Origin: JAJRWS01 sp039831705
Lineage (GTDB): Bacteria; Planctomycetota; Planctomycetia; Pirellulales; Lacipirellulaceae
Direction: 5' to 3'
DNA: 9,471 nt
Assembly: GCA_039831705.1 (NCBI GenBank)
Contig: JBDOMT010000195.1
Coordinates: 1-9,471 of the forward strand
Part shown: one piece after another, positions 1-5,665 of the stretch
How the letters are laid out: the number at the start of each line of letters is the position of its first letter
Position numbering within the stretch: position 1 is the stretch's first letter
The notes under the pieces: model-generated
The model's database searches: none
What the model saw: only the letters and a program-made list of their open reading frames with translations
What the model was told of the DNA's origin: nothing
Program-made: the position numbers and the translations under genes

Positions 1-33
1 AAGCGGAAAATTGGTTTCGTTAAAAACGGCTGC

Positions 34-52
34 TGTCGCCGCTGCGCGGCTA
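34..52. repeat. REP-like palindrome, type A, copy 1
   Basis: The 19-base unit tgtcgccgctgcgcggcta contains a GCCGC-tgc-GCGGC hairpin at 38-50. An identical copy lies at 103-121 in the same orientation. Read on the minus strand both copies begin with TAGCC, as does the different palindrome between them. Small GC-rich dispersed palindromes like this are common between genes in planctomycetes. That it is dispersed in this genome is inferred, because only two copies are visible here. Confidence 0.6.
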
Positions 53-74
53 AAATATCTGTAATGCATCTATT

Positions 75-97
75 CCGTGGGCTCACGCCCACGGCTA
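75..97. repeat. REP-like palindrome, type B, copy 1
   Basis: A perfect 8-bp stem (CCGTGGGC at 75-82, GCCCACGG at 87-94) closes a 4-base loop, followed by CTA. On the minus strand it reads TAGCCGTGGGCGTGAGCCCACGG. That aligns closely with the element at 2884-2906, which shares the GGGCGT(G/T)AGCCC core. It lies between two copies of the type A palindrome and follows the stop codon of the PAS gene. A role in transcription termination or mRNA 3'-end protection is possible, but no T-run follows the stem. Confidence 0.65.
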
Positions 98-102
98 AAC
101 GA

Positions 103-121
103 TGTCGCCGCTGCGCGGCTA
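103..121. repeat. REP-like palindrome, type A, copy 2
   Basis: This is an exact 19-base copy of the unit at 34-52, offset by 69 bases. It ends at the base immediately next to the stop codon of the PAS gene (122-124, TAA on the minus strand). The contact suggests that the 3' end of that gene was reshaped when the repeat cluster arrived or expanded. Confidence 0.6.
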
Positions 122-793
122 TTATGCCCGCTTTGCCCAGTATCGAAGTACGCTTCCGTAGCCTAGTTCTACTGAAGTGATCGCCTGAAGGAGAGGGTTT
201 TTAGATCCCAGTAGGAGACAATAACCAGTCAGTTTGCAGAAGACGCGGTTGATCCAGGAGATCCGTTCATCTCGATCGGAGATCACGATTGCATTTACGG
301 ATGATTCCAACACAGCACCTTGTAACTTCAGACTCTCCTCCATTTTCTTTCGCTCAGAAATGTCACACGCGATACATACGAGCCCTTGAATCCCATCTTG
401 ACGATTCATCATGCGAGACCCGGATACACAGACGGGAATCTTACCGCCGTTTTTTGCGATAAGCCAACTTTCAACATCACTAAAATGGTCTGCAGGTGAT
501 GTGTTGCAAGAACTCCGTTCCTTCTCCGACAAACTAAGCTGAGATGCATCCATCCTGTCTAGGCATTCTTCCGAGAACACCAACTTCGCAGGTTTTCCGA
601 TTAATTCGTCTCCTCGATAACCTAACAAAGAACAGGTTGCTTCATTGACATTCACCACAGTTCCATGTGGGCCTATGACGATCAACACGTCGACCATGGA
701 TCGAAAAATATGGTCGATAAAACTTTCGCTTTGACGCAACGCTTGCTCAAATCCCTTGTCTTTTTGACGAGCAATTTCTGCTTCTTGACCCAT
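122..793 (-). CDS. PAS-domain protein, truncated sensor kinase remnant
   Basis: The predicted 223-residue protein begins with a charged helical stretch (about 1-23), followed by one complete PAS domain (about 24-150). That domain closes with the usual DISERKK linker at 144-150. A second PAS domain starts near 155, reaches the expected CKLTGY segment (186-191) and a KNP triplet (198-200), and then loses similarity. The last 20 or so residues look like no known domain. There is no PAS C-terminal half, histidine-kinase, GGDEF or other output module, so the protein could at most sense or bind. The ATG at 793 is the first Met after an in-frame stop and has no convincing Shine-Dalgarno. The coding sequence ends one base from a palindromic repeat. 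I infer a decayed fragment of a multi-PAS signalling protein. The PAS assignment is firm, but whether the gene is functional is doubtful. Confidence 0.6.
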   Translation of the reverse strand: MGQEAEIARQKDKGFEQALRQSESFIDHIFRSMVDVLIVIGPHGTVVNVNEATCSLLGYRGDELIGKPAKLVFSEECLDRMDASQLSLSEKERSSCNTSPADHFSDVESWLIAKNGGKIPVCVSGSRMMNRQDGIQGLVCIACDISERKKMEESLKLQGAVLESSVNAIVISDRDERISWINRVFCKLTGYCLLLGSKNPLLQAITSVELGYGSVLRYWAKRA

Positions 794-979
794 AATAAGT
801 GCGGTGGTTCTTTAGTTTCGAAGGGAGCAGTCGATGCTAACTGCGTAACAAGACCAACAGCACTGTTGATTTTGAATAATGTCTTACTAAGAGAAGATAG
901 CTTGCAAACCACCTCGCTCCACCAAATCATGCAACAATATAGTCGTCACAATCAGACCAAGTTGGTGGGTATTGTGGAA
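794..979 (-). pseudogene. possible frameshifted 5' part of the PAS gene
   Basis: Upstream of the PAS start no single frame stays open, but two short frames read like protein. Minus-strand 979-890 encodes a stretch containing LGLIVTTILL, which resembles a transmembrane segment. It ends at a TAG. An overlapping frame from the ATG at 930 continues with a helical stretch containing KLSSLSKTLFKINSAVGLVT and runs on, out of frame, over the start of the PAS gene. This fits the 5' end of a membrane sensor kinase broken by frameshifts. Neither piece matches a domain I can name, so this is a tentative reading. Confidence 0.25.
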
Positions 980-1048
980 TTAACGGTCACCGGCTGAGCC
1001 CGGGGTGAGGAAGCCCTCGAAAGGGGCCATAACACAACCAAAAGTGGA

Positions 1049-1876
1049 TCACAGAAAAAAGTCGGGCAGCAACTCTGCCTCCGGATCAACCCGGTACGAT
1101 TCAAAATCTCGTATTCCCTCTTCGCGCAGAACCTCTTCATCGACTAAAAACTGACCTGTACAAATGCGACTATCGCGGACGAGAATTGCATGGGCGGCGT
1201 CGGCCATGATTTCTGGCTGACGTGACCGGCGTATCATATCGTCTCCGCCGAGCAAATTTTTTACAGCGGCCGTGGCGATCACCGTTTTGGGCCACAGAGC
1301 ATTGACCCCAATGCCCCGATCCCGAAACTCCTCGGCCATGCCGAGCACACACAAACTCATACCAAATTTGGCCATTGTGTAAGCCACATGAGGTGCAAAC
1401 CAGCGGGCCTCCATACTCAATGGAGGGGAGATGTTCAGCACATGGGGATTCTCGGCTTGCTCAAAATGGGGCAAACATTTTTGTGTGGTTAGATAGGTAC
1501 CTCGTGTATTGACCTGATGCATCAGGTCGAACCGCTTCATGGGCGTCTCCGCCGTACCTGCCAGGAAGATCGCACTGGCGTTGTTGACAACGATGTCAAT
1601 CTGGCCAAAACGAGCGACGCCCCGAGCAACCGCCTCTTCAACCTGCTCTTCCGAGCGGATGTCGGCCGGGCAGGCGAGCCCTTGACCGCCTGCCGCTTCA
1701 ATCGCTTCAACCGCCGTATGAATGGTACCGGGCAACTTGGGATGTGGTTCAACCGTTTTAGCCACCACAATCACACGGGCGCCATCCTGTGCCGCACGCA
1801 CACCAATGGCCAAGCCAATACCCCGACTGGCACCGGTGATCAACAACGTTTTGTCGCGCAGAGTTTTTTCAGTCAT
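1049..1876 (-). CDS. HSDL2-like short-chain dehydrogenase/reductase
   Basis: This 275-residue SDR closely resembles the catalytic part of human HSDL2. It has the cofactor motif TGASRGIG at 14-21, followed by AKTVEPHPKLPGTI (40-52), where HSDL2 has a nearly identical segment. It also has NNAS at 98-101, the active-site S150 in LNISPPL, Y166/K170 in YTMAK, and the C-terminal signature VDPEAELLPDFFL. Human HSDL2 carries an SCP2 lipid-binding domain after this point; here the protein stops. I start at ATG 1876 because TGASRGIG then falls at the usual position and GGGAG lies 6 bases upstream. A start at 1939 would add 21 non-homologous residues and overlap the preceding gene. It is separated by 11 bases from the upstream SDR gene and is the last gene of the cluster. 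HSDL2 substrates are poorly defined. A role in fatty or hydroxy-acyl metabolism is inferred from the neighbours. Confidence 0.9.
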   Translation of the reverse strand: MTEKTLRDKTLLITGASRGIGLAIGVRAAQDGARVIVVAKTVEPHPKLPGTIHTAVEAIEAAGGQGLACPADIRSEEQVEEAVARGVARFGQIDIVVNNASAIFLAGTAETPMKRFDLMHQVNTRGTYLTTQKCLPHFEQAENPHVLNISPPLSMEARWFAPHVAYTMAKFGMSLCVLGMAEEFRDRGIGVNALWPKTVIATAAVKNLLGGDDMIRRSRQPEIMADAAHAILVRDSRICTGQFLVDEEVLREEGIRDFESYRVDPEAELLPDFFL

Positions 1877-1882
1877 TTCCGA

Positions 1883-1887
1883 CTCCC
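1883..1887 (-). promoter_or_regulatory. Shine-Dalgarno of the HSDL2-like gene
   Basis: On the minus strand GGGAG immediately follows the TAA stop of the upstream SDR gene and lies 6 bases before ATG 1876. It decides the start choice for the HSDL2-like gene and implies translation by ribosomes finishing the previous gene. Confidence 0.65.
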
Positions 1888-2784
1888 TTACCACTGGATA
1901 ATTTGCTGCATTGATTCGCCGATCGATTCGATCGTCCAAGGGAACCCATCGTGGCGTGTTGCCCCGTGCGTGGTCATCATTCGGTAGGAAAACAATTCGT
2001 TTCCTTCAATGCCAAACACCATGCCCGATACGGCCGATTCGGCCGCCGCGTCGGTCGCCAGCCAGGCAACCAGAGGGGAAACCCGTTCTGGCGCTAAAGT
2101 TTCCTGAGCCCGTTCCAAGTCAATGCCTGAAGTTGTGGCGAGCATCCGTGTCATGGCCCAAGGAGAGATGGCGTTGACGATAATTTTATATTTGGCCAAT
2201 TCCTGAGCGGCAATTCGGGTCAGTGCATAAATGCCCGCCTTGGCAGCGCCGTAATTGGCCTGGCCAAATTGTCCTAACAGACCCGAGGTGGATGTGGTGT
2301 TAATGATCCGCCCGCCCTGCGCTTGCTCCACCATAATTCGAGCGGCCGCCTGCAGGCAAGTAAACGAACCAGACAGGTGCACCTGCAAGACTCCATCCCA
2401 CTCTTCCTGAGTCATCTTGAGGATCGTCCGATCGCGGAGGATGCCCGCGTTGTTGACCAATACATCGAGACGGCCATAAGCCTCCAAGGCAGTCTGCATG
2501 ATGGAAGCGGCTGCTTCCGCCGTGCCGACGGCGTCGGTATTAGCCACCGCCTCTCCACCAGCGGTTTTGATTTCTTCAACCACCTGAGCTGCGACCATGG
2601 ACCGCATTTCTCCATTGGCCATCTCCTCCCCATCAGATCTCCCATCAGATCTCCCATCCATGGTGCAACCAGGATCATTGACTACCACACGCGCACCTTC
2701 GCGCGCAAACAGAAGCGCGTGCTGTCGACCGATCCCGCCCCCGGCGCCAGTAATGACCGCCACTTTTCCATCCAGCTTTCCCAT
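1888..2784 (-). CDS. FabG/HSD17B4-type SDR oxidoreductase
   Basis: This 298-residue classical SDR carries TGAGGGIG (12-19) for NAD(P) binding and NNAG at 111-114. The catalytic set is S165 in TTSTSG, Y178 and K182 in YGAAK. The GAGGGIGRQHA start and VVVND segment resemble the (3R)-hydroxyacyl-CoA dehydrogenase part of peroxisomal multifunctional enzyme 2 and acyl-CoA-type FabG homologues. Oxidation or reduction of a hydroxyacyl-CoA is therefore a reasonable guess; the position of the hydroxyl (3- or 4-) cannot be read from sequence. Between VVVND and the next helix is a loop of about 25 residues rich in Asp, Gly, Ser and Met (about 38-63). It contains GRSD twice in a row, encoded by a 12-bp DNA tandem repeat. 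Start ATG 2784 has AGGA 10 bases upstream. It is 193 bases after the kinase gene and 11 bases before the HSDL2-like gene. Confidence 0.9.
   Translation of the reverse strand: MGKLDGKVAVITGAGGGIGRQHALLFAREGARVVVNDPGCTMDGRSDGRSDGEEMANGEMRSMVAAQVVEEIKTAGGEAVANTDAVGTAEAAASIMQTALEAYGRLDVLVNNAGILRDRTILKMTQEEWDGVLQVHLSGSFTCLQAAARIMVEQAQGGRIINTTSTSGLLGQFGQANYGAAKAGIYALTRIAAQELAKYKIIVNAISPWAMTRMLATTSGIDLERAQETLAPERVSPLVAWLATDAAAESAVSGMVFGIEGNELFSYRMMTTHGATRHDGFPWTIESIGESMQQIIQW
2631..2658. repeat. 12-bp tandem repeat inside the SDR gene
   Basis: The unit catcagatctcc occurs at 2631-2642 and again at 2643-2654, followed by a partial third copy (catc). The unit length is a multiple of three, so the frame is kept and the minus strand encodes GRSD GRSD in a surface loop. 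It looks like a recent slippage or duplication event. Confidence 0.85.
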
Positions 2785-2883
2785 TGATTCATTTTCCTAT
2801 TGATGATTGATGAATTGTGAGGCGCGATTTGGGAGCGCATTACCCCCTGTAACCCGATGCTAGGGGCATGTTCTGAGTTCGAA

Positions 2884-2906
2884 CCGGGGGCTAACGCCCT
2901 ACGGCT
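2884..2906. repeat. REP-like palindrome, type B, copy 2
   Basis: The sequence ccgggggctaacgccctacg and its next three bases form an imperfect hairpin with a GGGC-taac-GCCC core (2888-2899). On the minus strand it reads AGCCGTAGGGCGTTAGCCCCCGG, a close relative of the element at 75-97. It lies in the 193-base gap between the kinase and SDR genes, on the likely shared transcript. There it could stabilise upstream mRNA or attenuate downstream expression. The rest of the gap shows only a weak 5-bp stem (CCCCT 2844-2848 with AGGGG 2862-2866). Confidence 0.6.
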
Positions 2907-2977
2907 GATGTGATCGTTACCATTGAGCATTAAATTAACAGATCGCTAGCGACAACGGCTCAACTTTTTCCCTACCA

Positions 2978-4063
2978 CTATATTTTTCCCGTCTGCACAA
3001 CTTGCAAACCTCTTTTGCCAATCGTATCGACCATGTCATTGAGATTGGCAAAACGTGGATCGTCTGTTTTTCCCGACGCGTAACGGGCGTAAATCTGCTG
3101 GACGATGACCGCCAATTTGAACAGGCCGTAGGTATAATAAAAAACCATCTCGGGCTTCCGTATGCCAGCAGCTTCTGCATAACGGTCGGCCAGTTCCGCT
3201 CGAGTTAAACTCCCTGGCAACATCGTTGGACCGAACGCCCGCTTTTGCTCGGCAGGCGGATCGTCGGGCTCTACCCAGTAGGCTAAAGAGGTCCCCAAAT
3301 CCATTAACGGATCCCCCAGAGTCGCCATCTCCCAATCGAGCACAGCAACGATCCGAGTCAAATCGCCCGGATCGAGCACCAAATTATCATATTTATAATC
3401 GTTGTGAATTAACGCCGCACTGGATTCGGACGGACAGTGCTCGGTCAGCCAGTCAGCCAACTGCTGCATGTGTTGATAATCGTCTGTTTTTGCCTGAGTG
3501 TATCTTTTAGTCCAACCGGCTACTTGCCGCTCGACGTAACCATGAGGACGACCCAAATCCTCCAGACCCGCTGCTCGGTAATCGATTTGGTGCACCTCCA
3601 CCAGATTGTCAATCAGTGCATGGCATAGGGCTGTCACTTGCTGAGGATTGTCGCGCAATTCCTTCGGCGGCCGGTCTGCTCGCAAAATGACCCCTCGGCA
3701 ACGCTGCATGATATAAAAGGGACCACCAATGATCTGGTCGTCTTCGCAATACAATAGCGGTTGTGGTACGAGTGGGTAGAGACTCGACAATTGTGACAAC
3801 ACACGAAACTCCCGGCCCATATCATGGGCTGAGCGGACTTGGTTGCCAATCGGTGGGCGCCGTAATACGTATTCTCGCTCTCCCATCCGAAGCAGGTAAG
3901 TCAGGTTAGAAAAACCACTGGGAAATTGTTCTATCTCCAGTGGACCCGCGAAATCGGACGACTGCCTGGCCAAATAATCCTCAAGCTGGTCCATGTTGAG
4001 CTGCTCGCCCGGGCGAACGCCCGTGGGCTGATCGATGGTGGGCTGATCGATGGGGACACTCAT
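2978..4063 (-). CDS. APH-fold phosphotransferase, ACAD10/11 kinase-like
   Basis: This 361-residue protein has the aminoglycoside-phosphotransferase/choline-kinase fold. It shows a nucleotide-loop segment FPSGFSNLTYLL (47-58) and a beta-3 segment YVLRRPP (65-71). The catalytic loop is HNDYKYDN (220-227), with D222 as predicted base and N227 binding metal. The metal-binding segment is VLDWE (D243), followed by GDPLMDLG. The PSGFSN, LRRPP and DWEMATLGDP segments and the tail RYASGKTDDPRF are typical of the kinase domain of human ACAD10/ACAD11 and of bacterial stand-alone homologues such as LvaA, not of antibiotic-resistance enzymes. Those relatives phosphorylate the 4-hydroxyl of 4-hydroxyacyl-CoAs, and I infer the same here. 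Its ATG overlaps the ACAD stop by one base (TGATG), with a G-rich stretch 11 bases upstream as possible ribosome-binding site. The N-terminus contains IDQPT twice, from a 15-bp DNA duplication. No gene resembling the small LvaB partner is visible. Confidence 0.9.
   Translation of the reverse strand: MSVPIDQPTIDQPTGVRPGEQLNMDQLEDYLARQSSDFAGPLEIEQFPSGFSNLTYLLRMGEREYVLRRPPIGNQVRSAHDMGREFRVLSQLSSLYPLVPQPLLYCEDDQIIGGPFYIMQRCRGVILRADRPPKELRDNPQQVTALCHALIDNLVEVHQIDYRAAGLEDLGRPHGYVERQVAGWTKRYTQAKTDDYQHMQQLADWLTEHCPSESSAALIHNDYKYDNLVLDPGDLTRIVAVLDWEMATLGDPLMDLGTSLAYWVEPDDPPAEQKRAFGPTMLPGSLTRAELADRYAEAAGIRKPEMVFYYTYGLFKLAVIVQQIYARYASGKTDDPRFANLNDMVDTIGKRGLQVVQTGKI
4023..4052. repeat. 15-bp tandem repeat at the kinase N-terminus
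   Basis: The unit gtgggctgatcgatg occurs twice without interruption (4023-4037, 4038-4052). On the minus strand it encodes IDQPT IDQPT at residues 5-14 of the phosphotransferase, ahead of the conserved fold. The length is a multiple of three, so the frame is preserved. Confidence 0.9.
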
Positions 4064-5280
4064 CAGCGAGATTGCCCCCCCTTACTTGAATATCCGTACG
4101 GCTTGAGCAGTTGCCGCGCAACCACCCGTTTGTGGACTTCGTCAGGACCGTCATAAATACGAGCCCCCCGTTCATGACGATAAAAATATTGCAATACCGT
4201 GTCGTCCGAGATGCCCAATGCGCCATGCGTCTGAAGGGCCCGATCGACCACCTTGAGCATCATCTGTGCGGCATAGTATTTGATGGCCGAAATCTCCACC
4301 CGCGCTGCCCGAGCGCCAACCCGATCGATTTTCCATCCCGCCTCCAAGACCATGAGTCGAGCTGCCGTGATGTCTGCGTGACTCTCGGCAATCCAATTTT
4401 GCACCGTCTGCTGACTGGCCAGTGGTTGTCCAGGAGCAATTTCTCGGGTGGCCGCATACTGACACATCAAATCCAACGACCGCTGCGCAATTCCGATCCA
4501 GCGCATGCAATGATGGATCCTGCCAGGCCCCAGGCGTGATTGGGCCAGCATAAAACCCTCGCCCTCCCCACCGAGCCGGTTTTCAACCGGGACACGAACG
4601 TTTTCATAGCGAATCTCGCCATGGCTGGCCCAATCGTCTCCCGCGTGCCCCATGCATGGGATGTTACGGACTAGCTGAAAACCGGGCGTGTCGGTCGGCA
4701 CAATAATTTGACTGGCCCGCTGATGGGGCGGAGCATCGGGATCGGTCACCGCCATCACAATCGCAAACGCAGCCCCATCCGCGGAAGAAGTAAACCACTT
4801 GTGGCCATGGATCACATACTCATCCCCTTCCCGAACGGCCGTCGTCTCCATCCACACCGGATTGGAACCAGGCCGATCGGGCTCGGTCATCGAAAAGCAG
4901 CTCCGTGCCGTGCCATCCAGGAGGGGTTGCAGCCAACGCGTTTGCTGCTCAGGAGTGCCAAACTCGATCAAAATTTCCATATTCCCCGCATCAGGCGCCT
5001 GTGCTCCAAACACATAGTGGCCATAGGGCGTATGCGCCAACTGCTCACTGACCAAAGCGTGCTCAAGAAATCCCAAGCCCATGCCCCCATGCTCACTGGG
5101 GATTTGCGGCTGCCAGAATCCAATCTGGCGAACCTGGGCACGCTTTTCATGCAATACGGGCAGCATTTCAGCAAATGTCTGTCCCGCAGCTTGCGCTTCG
5201 ATCGGGAAAAGCTCCTCAGTCACATACTGTCGGATCAGATCGAGAATTTTTTGTGTTGAATCAGGTATTGAAAAATCCAT
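4063..5280 (-). CDS. ACAD10/11-like acyl-CoA dehydrogenase family protein
   Basis: This 405-residue protein has the full acyl-CoA dehydrogenase fold. It shows the N-terminal helical domain, CFSMTEPD (128-135) and WFTSSA (162-167) in the flavin-binding beta domain, and the C-terminal helical domain. GPGRIHHCMRWIG (251-263) and YDGPDEVH (376-383) are hallmarks of the ACAD10/ACAD11/LvaC branch. Most ACADs have the catalytic glutamate as YEGT at the latter site; here it is Asp (D377). In this branch the known reaction is not simple desaturation. The enzyme acts on 4-phospho-acyl-CoA, releases phosphate and yields a 3-hydroxyacyl-CoA. I infer that role because the gene is translationally coupled to an APH-fold kinase. 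Ordinary acyl-CoA dehydrogenation remains the alternative. The ATG at 5280 gives the expected N-terminus, although no clear Shine-Dalgarno precedes it. It is the first gene of the tight cluster. Confidence 0.92.
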   Translation of the reverse strand: MDFSIPDSTQKILDLIRQYVTEELFPIEAQAAGQTFAEMLPVLHEKRAQVRQIGFWQPQIPSEHGGMGLGFLEHALVSEQLAHTPYGHYVFGAQAPDAGNMEILIEFGTPEQQTRWLQPLLDGTARSCFSMTEPDRPGSNPVWMETTAVREGDEYVIHGHKWFTSSADGAAFAIVMAVTDPDAPPHQRASQIIVPTDTPGFQLVRNIPCMGHAGDDWASHGEIRYENVRVPVENRLGGEGEGFMLAQSRLGPGRIHHCMRWIGIAQRSLDLMCQYAATREIAPGQPLASQQTVQNWIAESHADITAARLMVLEAGWKIDRVGARAARVEISAIKYYAAQMMLKVVDRALQTHGALGISDDTVLQYFYRHERGARIYDGPDEVHKRVVARQLLKPYGYSSKGGQSR

Positions 5281-5665
5281 AGCGAAGATATTCGTTTGAG
5301 TGCGTTGTTATGTCTGAAAGATAATTCTACATACTTTCTATCGATGATCCTCTTTACAAGCAAATGAGCATTTTTCGTGCATGGTGCGCGAATTGGATGA
5401 TCATTTTGGATATCACATCGGAGTCGGCAAGCCACTTCGAACGATCTTCACAAGCCCAGTGCACCATTAACTAACCACGAAGGACACGAAGTATAAAGCT
5501 TAATGGAATGTTAGTGAGTGGACTTGAGTGTATGATTGTAATTCAGTGTAAGCTAGTTCAAGGACTTTATCAAAGCGTTAGTTGTTTAACTTTTTCGTGC
5601 TCTTCGTGTCCTTCGTGGTAAATAATTTTGCTTGTTCTTAGTTTGAAATTTATAGTTGTCATACC
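5281..5665. other. 385-base intergenic region with repeat element
   Basis: No credible gene lies in this AT-richer gap between the histidine phosphatase and the ACAD gene. Its main content is the inverted-repeat-bounded element at 5474-5619. The roughly 190 bases nearest the ACAD start probably hold the promoter of the four-gene cluster, but I could not find a -35/-10 pair with acceptable spacing. No strong terminator hairpin with a T-run was found after the phosphatase gene. Confidence 0.6.
5474..5619. repeat. 146-bp MITE-like element with 18-bp inverted ends
   Basis: The ends are perfect inverted repeats: accacgaaggacacgaag at 5474-5491 and its reverse complement at 5602-5619, separated by 110 AT-rich bases with no coding potential. 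The terminal sequence belongs to a dispersed repeat I know from planctomycete and verrucomicrobial genomes, where it often reads TTKDTK if translated. No clear target-site duplication flanks the element. It could be a non-autonomous mobile element, or two independent repeat copies in opposite orientation. If transcribed, the ends could pair into a long hairpin. Confidence 0.6.

Noticed and set aside
682..930. A separate 82-residue gene on the minus strand starting at ATG 930
   Set aside because: Its second half only shadows the PAS coding sequence in another frame. The first half is better read as part of a frameshifted upstream region.
1000..1045. Terminator after the HSDL2-like gene
   Set aside because: The GC-rich stretch forms only a 4-bp GCCC/GGGC stem with no T-run; termination probably occurs here, but the sequence does not show how.
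1877..1939. N-terminal extension of the HSDL2-like SDR starting at ATG 1939
   Set aside because: The extra 21 residues have no family similarity and overlap the upstream SDR gene, while ATG 1876 has GGGAG at good spacing.
4011..4022. Palindrome GGGCG-aa-CGCCC inside the kinase gene as another REP element
   Set aside because: The encoded residues (VRPGE) look native to the family, so the palindrome is probably a coincidence of codon use.
2978..4063. Aminoglycoside resistance gene
   Set aside because: The fold is APH-like, but the family-specific motifs and the coupled ACAD gene point to the acyl-CoA kinase branch, not antibiotic modification.
5324..5359. Promoter for the ACAD operon (TAGAAT with TTGTAA on the minus strand)
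   Set aside because: The spacer is 24 bases, too long for a standard sigma-70 promoter, and no better -35 is present at 16 to 18 bases.
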